Positions 24,979 to 33,550 of a stretch of 64,000 bases of DNA are shown here, in pieces. A model generated the notes under the pieces. That model was not told the origin of the DNA. It worked only from the letters and a program-made list of their open reading frames with translations, and did not search any database. Positions within the stretch are counted from its first letter, which is position 1. The number at the start of each line of letters is the position of its first letter. The stretch lies in NCBI GenBank assembly GCA_943331005.2, contig CALQJX020000012.1:1-64000 (forward strand). The letters run 5' to 3'. This DNA is from Bordetella parapertussis. Its GTDB lineage: Bacteria > Bacteroidota > Bacteroidia > Chitinophagales > Chitinophagaceae. The position numbers were made by a program, and so were the translations under genes.

Positions 24979-26973
24979 ATGGATAGCTTCCTGAAATCAG
25001 GGAAATCCGAGGATCGTTTGGCGGCACTGCACCAGTTGCAAATGCTGCATACAGCCCCGGAAAGTGAGTTCGACAATATTGTCGGTCTGGCTAACCTGTT
25101 ATGTGGCACTCCTATGTCCGCAGTAGGCTTCTCATATTCAGACCGACTATGGTTTAAGGCTAAAATAGGGCTTAAACCACAATTTAATGAGATATCAGAA
25201 AGTGCGTTGCTGCACGAAGGGCCATTCGAAAATATAAGAACTATAGTAATTGAAGACATTGTAAATGATAACAGAGTCAATAACAAACATGCATTTCTTG
25301 CCGAAGGGATAAAATTTATTTGCTGTACAATACTTCAGAATGAGATAGGCACTAGAATTGGCTATCTATGTGTCTTTGATAAAATACCCAGAGTTCTAAC
25401 GGCGGAACAGCTAACAGGACTGGAAATGCTGGCTAGCCAGGTGAACGCCTTGCTGAAATTGCGATTGCAACTGCTAAAAAATCTGGAAAATGAATATAAG
25501 GATGGAGAAAGCCAGATAAAAACAATTTTCCAGAATGCAATTGATGCAGTTGTGGTAACCAACGAAGATGGTGCTATACTACAGTGGAACACCAAGGCAA
25601 CAGATATCTTCGGATGGCAGGAAGAAGAAGTATTCGGAGAGCGTTTTAAAGATTTGAGCCTTCACCCGGATCCGGTCAAAAAAAATGACCCAACACACAA
25701 CTTCCTATACCCTATGGGGTACGAATTGGGTAAGACAATTGAAACTGTTGCCTATGGCAAGGGAGGCTCCGAAATTGAAACAGCGCTCAGCATAACACCG
25801 GCTGTAATAGGAGACAAAACTTATTACATTTACCACATCAGTGACATTACCGAGCAGAAAAGAGCAGCAAGAGCGCTGGACAAACAGAAAGAATTTTACG
25901 AGAACATTCTAAATAACATACCAACGGATATTGCTGTTTTTGATACTAACCATAAATACCTGTTTCTGAACCCGACAGCCATAAAGGATAGAGATCTGCG
26001 CAAATATATAATAGGCAAAGACGACTTTGAATATGCTGCTTACAGAAACAGAGACATTCGAGTTGCAGAAATGAGGAGAAATAAATTTCTTCAAGCAAAA
26101 GAGTTGCGCAAAGAAATACGATGGGAGGACACAATAAACACATCATCAGGTGCTACCTATACTTCTTTACGAAGGATGTTTCCTGTGCATGACAATACTG
26201 GAAATCTTACAATGATGATAGGCTTCGGTATGGATATCACTGAGCGTAAGGAAATGGAAATAAAGCAGTCACAATTGCTGCAGCAGCTATCTATACAGAA
26301 TGCGCAGTTGAATGATTTTATCAATATAGTTTCTCACAACCTGCGTGCACCACTGGTAAACATTGCCCTGCTATCAGAGTTCATTGAAGCATGCGAAGAT
26401 GCTGACGAACGTAAACAACTGATAAACGGACTAAACACTGTTCTTGATAGTCTGAACAGCACCTTCAACGAACTTGTAGAATCTATACAGATAAGAGAGG
26501 ACATAGAAATAAAATCAGAACGATTATTACTAAGCAATTTCCTGCAGCGCACTCTGGAAGGATTAGAACCGGAAATAAACAAATCGGGGGCTGAATTTGA
26601 GATCAATTTCGAGGAGGCTCCTTCTGTCAACTATCCACCAAAGTATCTGAACAGTATTCTTAACAATCTGGTCAGTAATGCGCTGAAATATAAATCGCCC
26701 CAGAGGTCTCCGGTCGTAAAGATCGCAACCAGCAAGAAAAATGATAAAGTATTACTTTCTGTTGCTGATAACGGACTGGGCATAGACATGGTAAAACACA
26801 ACAAGAATTTCTTCAAAATGGGGCAGGTCTTTCATCACCATCCCAATGCGAAAGGATTTGGCCTGTACCTTACAAAAGCACACATAGAAGCAATGGGGGG
26901 CAAAATATGGGTAGAAAGTGAACCTGATAAAGGCGCAACATTTTTCATTGAATTTACTAATCAAGACCTATGA
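24979..26973 (+). CDS. GAF-PAS-PAS sensor histidine kinase
   Basis: Cytoplasmic kinase of 664 residues with no membrane segment. Order: GAF (about 15-160, GLANLLCGTPMSAVGFSYSDRLWFKAKIGL), coiled linker, PAS 1 (about 180-300, NAIDAVVVTNEDGAILQWNTKA with FGWQEEEVFG), PAS 2 (about 305-430, NIPTDIAVFDTNHKYLFLNP), HisKA with His453 in IVSHNLRAPLVNIALL, and HATPase_c with LNNLVSNALKYKS, DNGLGIDM and GFGLYLTKAHIEAMGG. It overlaps the following receiver gene by four bases, so the pair is a two-component module. Its GAF domain is a paralogue of that in the kinase at 4824. Confidence 0.95.
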   Translation: MDSFLKSGKSEDRLAALHQLQMLHTAPESEFDNIVGLANLLCGTPMSAVGFSYSDRLWFKAKIGLKPQFNEISESALLHEGPFENIRTIVIEDIVNDNRVNNKHAFLAEGIKFICCTILQNEIGTRIGYLCVFDKIPRVLTAEQLTGLEMLASQVNALLKLRLQLLKNLENEYKDGESQIKTIFQNAIDAVVVTNEDGAILQWNTKATDIFGWQEEEVFGERFKDLSLHPDPVKKNDPTHNFLYPMGYELGKTIETVAYGKGGSEIETALSITPAVIGDKTYYIYHISDITEQKRAARALDKQKEFYENILNNIPTDIAVFDTNHKYLFLNPTAIKDRDLRKYIIGKDDFEYAAYRNRDIRVAEMRRNKFLQAKELRKEIRWEDTINTSSGATYTSLRRMFPVHDNTGNLTMMIGFGMDITERKEMEIKQSQLLQQLSIQNAQLNDFINIVSHNLRAPLVNIALLSEFIEACEDADERKQLINGLNTVLDSLNSTFNELVESIQIREDIEIKSERLLLSNFLQRTLEGLEPEINKSGAEFEINFEEAPSVNYPPKYLNSILNNLVSNALKYKSPQRSPVVKIATSKKNDKVLLSVADNGLGIDMVKHNKNFFKMGQVFHHHPNAKGFGLYLTKAHIEAMGGKIWVESEPDKGATFFIEFTNQDL

Positions 26974-27365
26974 GTACCGCGAAAAACATATTCCTTATTG
27001 ATGACGACAAACTGTTCATCTTCCTGTTAAAAAAAACGATAGGATTAACTGGTATAAATACCAATATAACCGACTTTATAGATGGCAGAAAAGCACTGGA
27101 GTATCTTAGCGATAATGCATCTGATCCGGAAAATCTGCCGGATGTGATATTTCTGGATCTAAGAATGCCAATAATGGATGGCTGGGAATTTTTGGAAGAA
27201 TATGATTCCATTGTTAAAAACTTATCTAAAAAGAACAAATTGTTTGTTTTTTCTTCGTCCATATCCCCATTCGACATAGAAAAAGCTAAAAACGACACTA
27301 ATGTTACGGACTTTATCATAAAGCCTATACTGAAAGAAAAAATCATAGAGATACTGAAAGACTAA
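26970..27365 (+). CDS. Stand-alone response regulator receiver
   Basis: The 131-residue product is a single REC domain: acidic pocket IDDDK near 12-16, phospho-acceptor Asp63 in IFLDLRMPIMDG, Ser/Thr switch in FVFSSSISP and Lys in FIIKPI. There is no DNA-binding or output domain, so it must act through a protein partner. It is translationally coupled to the upstream kinase, its likely phosphodonor. Receivers of this short kind are common in Bacteroidota. Confidence 0.95.
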   Translation: MSTAKNIFLIDDDKLFIFLLKKTIGLTGINTNITDFIDGRKALEYLSDNASDPENLPDVIFLDLRMPIMDGWEFLEEYDSIVKNLSKKNKLFVFSSSISPFDIEKAKNDTNVTDFIIKPILKEKIIEILKD

Positions 27366-27430
27366 GCCTACTACTGAGCTATCTCAGAAGTGCAGGATAT
27401 AATGTATTTTGATGCAATATTTATTGCTAA

Positions 27431-28603
27431 ATGTCTGTTGCTGCCATGTTCGAACACAATACCATTGACCTAGATATACTGAAAAGAAGAGCCTATAATC
27501 TTCGTTGGGCAACTGTTCCAGATGGAGTTATTCCTCTTACTGCCGCAGATCCCGACTTTCCATGTGCACCCGAAATAGCTGCAGCAATAACAAAGTATAC
27601 CAGCGACAGGTATATGTGCTATACACCCTCTGAGGGGCTGCCGGAATTTAAAGAAGCAATGGCCGACTATTTTGGCAACAAGCGGAATGTAACCACACAA
27701 CCTTCTCTTATTTTCCCTGTAGACAGTGCAGCGTCCGGCATTTACATAACATGCAGGGCATTCCTGAAACCGGGCGATGAAGCTATCATCTTCGATCCGG
27801 TTGATTTCCTGTTTCGCTACTCTGTTGAGGCGATAGGTGCCACCGCTGTGCCTTTTGCCATTCCGCAAGGATCGGCGTCGGTCGACTTCGGCCTGATGGA
27901 GACACTGGTCACACCAAAAACCAAAATGCTATGCCTGTGCAATCCGTTGAATCCAACAGGAAAAGTTTTTACAAGAGAAGAACTCAGCGAATTTGCACGT
28001 ATCGCTATTAAATACAACCTCATTATTCTTTCTGATGAGATCTGGAGCGACATCATTTTCGCTCCGCATACTTTTACCAGTATAGCCTCTCTTAACGAGG
28101 AGACCCGACAACATACTGTAACTATTACCGGCTTCAGTAAATCTTATGGTTTAGCAGGCCTTCGTATTGGTGCAGTAATGGCATCAAACCAAGCGCATTT
28201 CAGCAAGCTAATGGATGCATCATTGCACAATTCTACTATTCATGGTGCGAATGTACTGGGCCAGGTAGCCGCAACTGCGGCACTAACTCAGTGTGGCTAT
28301 TGGCTGAATGGTTTCCTGAATCATCTGCACCAGATGCGTGACCTTTGTGTAAAAGGACTGAATGAAATAGCAGGTTTCAGCTGTATTGCACCTGAAGGTT
28401 GTTATGTAGCACTTGCAGACATTAGAGGCACCGGCAAAAGCAGCAAAGAAATAACAGAACAAATGATAAATGAAGCCAAAGTATCAATAGTACCCGGCCT
28501 GCCGCAATGGTTTGGCAATGGGGCCGAAGGATATGTGCGGCTTAGTTTTGCAACTTCAGCAACAATTCTGGAAGAAGCATTGCAACGAATGAAAAAATAC
28601 TGA
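27431..28603 (+). CDS. PatB/MalY-type PLP aminotransferase or C-S lyase
   Basis: Cytoplasmic fold-type I PLP enzyme of 390 residues. Visible motifs: RWATVPDGVIPLTAADPDFPCAPEI at the N-terminus (typical of the MalY/PatB subgroup), CNPLNPTGKVFTREEL, IILSDEIWSDI (the Asp that contacts the pyridine ring), and the Schiff-base Lys237 in TGFSKSYGLAGLRIG, with YVRLSFA near the end. PatB/MalY-type enzymes act as cystathionine beta-lyases or as aminotransferases; which applies here is not clear. An in-frame ATG at 27446 is an alternative start. Confidence 0.9.
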   Translation: MSVAAMFEHNTIDLDILKRRAYNLRWATVPDGVIPLTAADPDFPCAPEIAAAITKYTSDRYMCYTPSEGLPEFKEAMADYFGNKRNVTTQPSLIFPVDSAASGIYITCRAFLKPGDEAIIFDPVDFLFRYSVEAIGATAVPFAIPQGSASVDFGLMETLVTPKTKMLCLCNPLNPTGKVFTREELSEFARIAIKYNLIILSDEIWSDIIFAPHTFTSIASLNEETRQHTVTITGFSKSYGLAGLRIGAVMASNQAHFSKLMDASLHNSTIHGANVLGQVAATAALTQCGYWLNGFLNHLHQMRDLCVKGLNEIAGFSCIAPEGCYVALADIRGTGKSSKEITEQMINEAKVSIVPGLPQWFGNGAEGYVRLSFATSATILEEALQRMKKY

Positions 28604-28696
28604 GTCCATCACTTTATTACTAAGTGTTGAATTCCTAATTTTACCTTTAGGTGGAAAGCACCTGACCATTTACCCCGCTAACTATAAGAACCACAC

Positions 28697-30634
28697 ATGA
28701 AAGTAGTAGTAATTGGAGGCGGCATTGCCGGTTTGGCACTTGGTATTTTTCTGGAAAAGAAAAATATAGAGGTTGTGATCTGCGAAAGGAATGAAGGACT
28801 AAAATCTATGGGGCATGCATTCCTGATACACAGGGATGGCATATCGCCACTAAAAGACCAGAACAACCGAAGCAGGATATTGTTACCTGCCAGAAAAGTA
28901 ACGGAATACATACTGAAACGTCCGGATGACAGCGAAGTGAAAGATGTGCGGCTGAATCAGTGGTACTGTATCAAAAGAGCTGATCTGTTGAACTTTGAAC
29001 GATCACTTCTCCCGGCAACACAAGTGAAGGAAGGATTGAATTTCTCTCATTTCATGTACAGTAATGGCAAAGCAATTGCTGCGGTATTTGAAAATGGCGC
29101 CGTAGAATATGGCGATGTTTTCATTGGCGCCGATGGAGGCAACTCTAAAGTAAGGACCATCCTTTTTGAGGATGTACTCTTCACACCGGTTCAGGTAAAA
29201 GAAATAGTAGGCATTGCGTCCAGCGTAGAGATAGCCAGCAGATATCCAAACGTATTTACCAAGTTTCAGGATAAGACCAACGGACGAGCATTCGGATTCA
29301 TACCTACATCAGACACAGAACTGGTATGGTTCATGCAATACGATCCATCTATCGCTGACATTACAGGTAACACGGCTGAATTGCTGCGCTCCTTCTGTTT
29401 CAGATTCATGTATGACTTCCCTGAAGTTGTGCAGGAAATTCTCAGAGCAAACGACTTCAGTACCAGTTATGTCTGGGAAACAAAAGATTTCGACATTTTA
29501 CCTACATTCCACAAACAGAACGTAGCACTAATAGGCGATGCAGCTCATCAGATGTTGCCTTTTACCAGTGCAGGCACTACTAATGCCATACTGGATGCGC
29601 AAACCATTGCAGACTGCCTGTCTGCAAATAAAGACGTTGATACTGCTTTCAACCAATACTATTATAGCAGAGTAAAAGATCTGTCGGAACACCTGCAAAA
29701 AGGCAGAGAACTGAAGAAACTTTTTCTCGATCCGTCTTCTCAGGACGACGACGACATACCTGTACCTCTTGCGCTGAATGATGTTCCCAATACCACTTAT
29801 AAGGACAAACAAAAACAAATTCAGGTACTCTATTTTACTGACCCTATCTGCTCAACCTGTTGGATCATACAACCTACCCTGCGTAAACTGAAGCTGGAGT
29901 ACGATAACTACATCAACATAGAGTACTGTATGGGTGGTCTGTTGCCTTCATGGGATCAGTACAATGGCAGCACTATATTAAAACCAACTGATGCAGCCCG
30001 CCACTGGGATGAGGTAGGCGCTGCATACGACATGCCGCTTGATGGCGACATATGGTTTGAGGATCCCCTAACTTCTTCTTACCCGCCATCTATTGCTTTC
30101 AAGGCAGCCCAATTACAGGACCCCGAAAGGGCCGTACTGTTTTTACGACGTATCAAAGAGATGGTCTTCACGCAAAAGAAGAATATAATTAAGTGGCAAC
30201 ATCTGCGTATGGCTGCTTTTGAAGTGGGGCTTGATGCTGCCAGACTGCTCCGCGACTACGAAGGAAAGGCTAAAGAACTTTTCCATCAGGATCTGGTACT
30301 TTCACAACAATTGGGTGTAAAAGGTTTCCCAACATTATTCTTCTCCAATGGCAGTGAGAACAAGCATGTCATCAGAGGGCTGCAACCATACGAAAGATTT
30401 GAGCAGATAATACAAACAATGGCACCCGGCGCCCAAAAAGAAACCTACAAAAGAACGCCTGAAGAGTTGTTCTCCTTCTTTCCTACCATGACGGAGAAAG
30501 AATTTGTGTATCTGGGCAACATGTCAAAAGAAGAAGCGCGGATAATACTAAACAAAATGTACCGTAAAGGGCAAATTGAAAAGTTCGAAAGCAAGAACGG
30601 CACCATCTGGATAAGCAAACAAAAAGCAGCCTAA
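28697..30634 (+). CDS. FAD-dependent monooxygenase / SpxH(YjbH)-like DsbA-fold fusion
   Basis: One 645-residue ORF joins two normally separate proteins. Residues 1-345 are a group A flavin monooxygenase-like domain: GGGIAGLALG (7-16), IGADGGNSKVR near 143-154 and GDAAHQMLPFTSAGTTNAILDA near 279-300. After an acidic linker (SSQDDDDIP), residues about 373-585 match the SpxH/YjbH type of DsbA-fold protein: FTDPICSTCW with Cys385 and Cys388, a KLKLEYDNYINIEY stretch, GDIWFEDPLTSSYPPSIAFKAAQLQ and KGFPTLFF. The tail, about 595-645, looks like a small winged-helix (SKEEARIILNKMYRKGQIEKF). SpxH is a ClpXP adaptor in Firmicutes; the role here is unknown. A terminator follows. Confidence 0.9.
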   Translation: MKVVVIGGGIAGLALGIFLEKKNIEVVICERNEGLKSMGHAFLIHRDGISPLKDQNNRSRILLPARKVTEYILKRPDDSEVKDVRLNQWYCIKRADLLNFERSLLPATQVKEGLNFSHFMYSNGKAIAAVFENGAVEYGDVFIGADGGNSKVRTILFEDVLFTPVQVKEIVGIASSVEIASRYPNVFTKFQDKTNGRAFGFIPTSDTELVWFMQYDPSIADITGNTAELLRSFCFRFMYDFPEVVQEILRANDFSTSYVWETKDFDILPTFHKQNVALIGDAAHQMLPFTSAGTTNAILDAQTIADCLSANKDVDTAFNQYYYSRVKDLSEHLQKGRELKKLFLDPSSQDDDDIPVPLALNDVPNTTYKDKQKQIQVLYFTDPICSTCWIIQPTLRKLKLEYDNYINIEYCMGGLLPSWDQYNGSTILKPTDAARHWDEVGAAYDMPLDGDIWFEDPLTSSYPPSIAFKAAQLQDPERAVLFLRRIKEMVFTQKKNIIKWQHLRMAAFEVGLDAARLLRDYEGKAKELFHQDLVLSQQLGVKGFPTLFFSNGSENKHVIRGLQPYERFEQIIQTMAPGAQKETYKRTPEELFSFFPTMTEKEFVYLGNMSKEEARIILNKMYRKGQIEKFESKNGTIWISKQKAA

Positions 30635-30671
30635 TTATATATAGAAAGCTTAAACGACACATGCCTTTTAA

Positions 30672-30718
30672 TTGCAAAAGTGGCCTGAAAAAAGAAGGCT
30701 TCTTTTGCAATATTTTTT
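30672..30718 (+). terminator. Terminator after the FAD/SpxH-like fusion gene
   Basis: Stem TTGCAAAAG...CTTTTGCAA with inner GCCT/AGGC pairing, followed by a run of T residues (TATTTTTTTA), about 40 bases after the stop codon. Confidence 0.75.
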
Positions 30719-30721
30719 TAA

Positions 30722-30729
30722 TAGATTTG
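30722..30729 (+). promoter_or_regulatory. Putative promoter of the 30752 gene
   Basis: TAGATTTG, an exact TAnnTTTG -7 box, 22 bases before the ATG at 30752. A TTTG word is 14 bases upstream, closer than the usual 17-23, so the -33 is uncertain. Confidence 0.45.
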
Positions 30730-30751
30730 TAAAACAGTGAAATCTACAAAC

Positions 30752-31165
30752 ATGAGAAATACATTCATCGGATTATGGGCTATTGTGCTGCTTTGTTTTT
30801 CGGCAGGCAACATGCAGGCACAGGAGAAACAAAAAGTAAAAATGAGCCTGATGAAACAGAGCGGCCAGATGGTGACGCTTACCATTACCTCGCCCAATGA
30901 GTTCTATATAGGCGGCAATACGCATGTGCTCTATATAGGCAACAAACACTTCGACCTTCACGACCAGAATAACATAGATGGAAAGGGAATACTGAAATTC
31001 TACATACCTACTGATGAGTTCAAAAAACTTACAGATGGATCTAAAGTATACCTCTCCTATGGCATGCTTGATGCAGATAATGAAAAAGAACTGCAGGATA
31101 TGTGTAAACAGAAGTTCTGTCCATGCTGGGAGCTGGGTAAGCTCTCTAAGAAACAGTTGAAATAA
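30752..31165 (+). CDS. Hypothetical secreted protein
   Basis: About 137 residues from the ATG at 30752; a GTG lies five codons upstream. It has a signal peptide (MRNTFIGLWAIVLLCFSAGNMQA). The mature part begins with a basic stretch, has a beta-rich centre (VTLTITSPNEFYIGGNTHVLYIGNKHF), and ends with a CKQKFCPCWELGK segment containing three cysteines. I do not recognise the family. It is followed 49 bases later by the T9SS-exported hydrolase gene, perhaps in one transcript. Confidence 0.8.
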   Translation: MRNTFIGLWAIVLLCFSAGNMQAQEKQKVKMSLMKQSGQMVTLTITSPNEFYIGGNTHVLYIGNKHFDLHDQNNIDGKGILKFYIPTDEFKKLTDGSKVYLSYGMLDADNEKELQDMCKQKFCPCWELGKLSKKQLK

Positions 31166-31214
31166 TTACTGTTACTACTCAATCATTTTACTCATCTTTC
31201 AACTATAATATACA

Positions 31215-33497
31215 ATGAGGAAAAATTTACTTTCCGGCATTCTGAACATATTTCTGTTATTGCTCACCCTATCAGTGCAGTCAATTGCACAGACTACTCC
31301 CGACCCGGGTATAGCCGGCCCCTATGCAGTTTCAAAGGGCGAGTATAATCTGGGAGATGCTGCTGCAAGTCTCACCACATTCACTGCGGGCCCTGTAGAA
31401 ATGAGAGCCTCGGTACACTACCCTACCGGCCTTGCAGGTGGCCCATATCCGGTAATAGTTTTGCTGCATGGCAGGCATTCTACCTGCTACAACACCACTT
31501 CATTCAGCTCTTCGCTCAGCTGGCCATGCCCTACCGGCAATACTTCTATCGAGAGTTTTCAGGGTTATGACTATCATGCCCGTTTTATGGCAAGCCATGG
31601 CTACATAGTAATATCTGTATCTTGCAATGGTATCAATGCCAGAGACAACTCCACATCAGACAGAGGCATGAATGGCCGTGGCGAACTGGTACAGAAACAC
31701 CTGGATCTTTGGAACACCTGGAACACTACCGGAGGTGCCCCTTCTTCTCTTGGTGCTGCCGGCATGTTCGTAGGCAAAGTGAACCTGCAGAAGGTGGGCA
31801 CAATGGGTCACTCTCGGGGTGGCGAAGGTGTAGTATTTCATGCATTGTATAATCAATCATTGGGCAGTCCGTATGGTGTAAAAGCGGTTATCAGCCTGGC
31901 ACCGGTAGACTTTCTTCGTCGCAAGCTTAATAATGTGCCGCTGATGAATATTGCCCCATATTGCGATGGCGATGTTTCTGATCTTCAGGGTGTGCACTTC
32001 TATGACGATGTAAGATATACCGACCCGCTCGATGAAGCTCCTAAATACAATGTGCTGATGATGGGTGCCAACCACAATTATTACAACAGCGTATGGACAC
32101 CCGGCTCTTATCCGGCGGGAACATCAGACGACTGGGGTGCCAGCAGTACCGATCCTTTCTGTGGCGCAAGTGTGCCCGGCAATAAACGTTTAGACACTAT
32201 TAAACAAAAAAAAGCATATAATAGCTACGCCAGCGCATTCTTCCGCAGGCATGTGGGTGGCGAGTTGCAATTCTCGCCAATACTGGAAACTAAGGACATC
32301 ATTCCTCCGGCCAGCTCTATGCTGGACACTAGCAATGTATTTGTTTCTTACCATCCGGGTCGCAGCGAGCGTATAGATATCAACAGGATAGACACCGTAC
32401 TGAACGAGACCACCAATACGATGGGTGGTGCAGTAACTATGGCTGGCCTGGTATCATCTGGTGTAGGAATATGTGGTGGTGGTCTTACTGTGCCGCTTTG
32501 CAATGTGGCTACGGCTGCTGCCAGAGAGCCACACAGAGGATCAACCTTTCAAAAAGGCTTGAGCCAGATGGGTATGCGCTGGGACGATACGCTGGATTGG
32601 TACCAGAACGATATCCCTGCAACTTATCAGGATCTCAGCTATATTGATGCTGTACAGTTCCGTGCAGCATTGCGCTTCAACCAGACAACTGCCGGTCAGA
32701 ACCTCGACTTCACTGTGCAGCTCATAGACTCTGCCGGTGCCATAAGCAGCAAACGCGTTCATGACTATAGCTACGCATTATTCTATCAGCCTGGCACCAA
32801 TGCTTCCCTGCTTCCTAAAGTAATGTTCAACAACATACGTATTCCAGTCGGCGACTTTGCCGGCATAGACCGGTCTAAAGTAAGAGCAGTGAAATTCCTT
32901 TTCAACAAATCTTCGTCGGGTTCTGTACTCATAAGCGATCTGGCATTTGTTAACTCAAAATGCGGTAAGGTGAACGGCACATTTGGTTTCTCTTACGATA
33001 CCATTGGCTATGATGTCACTTTCTACGATACTATTGCCTCCAATACAGGCGATACTATTTCTAGATTCTGGAGATTTGGCAATCCTACCTCAGGCCTTAA
33101 TGACACGAGTACGCTGCACAATCCAACACACTACTTCACAGGATCGGGCAGCTATACAGTTTGCCTCTACACTATGGCCAAACGCCAGAACGGATGGGTA
33201 TGTACAGATACTACCTGTTCTGTCATAACAATAGTACCTGCTGTTGCCGTAACAGACCTCAACCCAAAAAACAGTATCACAATTGTACCCAACCCTGCCA
33301 GAGATTACATTCAGGTGTTTGGTGCGAAGCCAAAAGATGTGCTGAGACTCATAAATGCGGTAGGTCAGGTGGTAATGACCACAGAGCTCACAGAGAATAC
33401 GATCTATCTGCCGTCATTCCTGGCAAATGGTATCTACTACGCCATTATCACATCAGAGAAGGAGCAGACCTCAACCAAATTGTTGATAAACAGATAG
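31215..33497 (+). CDS. T9SS-exported alpha/beta hydrolase (type A sorting tail)
   Basis: Secreted protein of 760 residues. Signal peptide 1-25 (QSIAQ cleavage). Residues about 50-380 are an alpha/beta hydrolase: oxyanion segment VIVLLHGRHSTC and nucleophile elbow GHSRGGEG with Ser200. A middle beta region follows, then a PKD-like domain (about 590-680, YDVTFYDTIASNTGDTISRFW...GSYTVCLYT). Residues about 685-760 form a type A T9SS sorting tail (SITIVPNPARDYIQVFGAK...GIYYAIITSEKEQTSTKLLI), with the PNPARD start and Lys-rich end. Substrate is unknown (an esterase, lipase or polyester hydrolase would fit). Terminator downstream. Confidence 0.93.
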   Translation: MRKNLLSGILNIFLLLLTLSVQSIAQTTPDPGIAGPYAVSKGEYNLGDAAASLTTFTAGPVEMRASVHYPTGLAGGPYPVIVLLHGRHSTCYNTTSFSSSLSWPCPTGNTSIESFQGYDYHARFMASHGYIVISVSCNGINARDNSTSDRGMNGRGELVQKHLDLWNTWNTTGGAPSSLGAAGMFVGKVNLQKVGTMGHSRGGEGVVFHALYNQSLGSPYGVKAVISLAPVDFLRRKLNNVPLMNIAPYCDGDVSDLQGVHFYDDVRYTDPLDEAPKYNVLMMGANHNYYNSVWTPGSYPAGTSDDWGASSTDPFCGASVPGNKRLDTIKQKKAYNSYASAFFRRHVGGELQFSPILETKDIIPPASSMLDTSNVFVSYHPGRSERIDINRIDTVLNETTNTMGGAVTMAGLVSSGVGICGGGLTVPLCNVATAAAREPHRGSTFQKGLSQMGMRWDDTLDWYQNDIPATYQDLSYIDAVQFRAALRFNQTTAGQNLDFTVQLIDSAGAISSKRVHDYSYALFYQPGTNASLLPKVMFNNIRIPVGDFAGIDRSKVRAVKFLFNKSSSGSVLISDLAFVNSKCGKVNGTFGFSYDTIGYDVTFYDTIASNTGDTISRFWRFGNPTSGLNDTSTLHNPTHYFTGSGSYTVCLYTMAKRQNGWVCTDTTCSVITIVPAVAVTDLNPKNSITIVPNPARDYIQVFGAKPKDVLRLINAVGQVVMTTELTENTIYLPSFLANGIYYAIITSEKEQTSTKLLINR

Positions 33498-33521
33498 TTT
33501 GAATACTAAAAGAAAAAGAGA

Positions 33522-33550
33522 ATGCCGGGTCAGACGATCCGGCATTTTTT
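33522..33550 (+). terminator. Terminator after the exported hydrolase gene
   Basis: Stem AATGCCGG/CCGGCATT with a 10-base loop followed by six T residues. The T run reaches the 3' end of the convergent 33549-34757 gene. Confidence 0.8.

Noticed and set aside
28697..30634. The FAD/SpxH-like fusion as a sequencing or frameshift artefact
   Set aside because: Both halves are in the same frame with a plausible acidic linker and no stop or start pattern at the junction. I therefore keep it as real, but comparison with relatives is needed.
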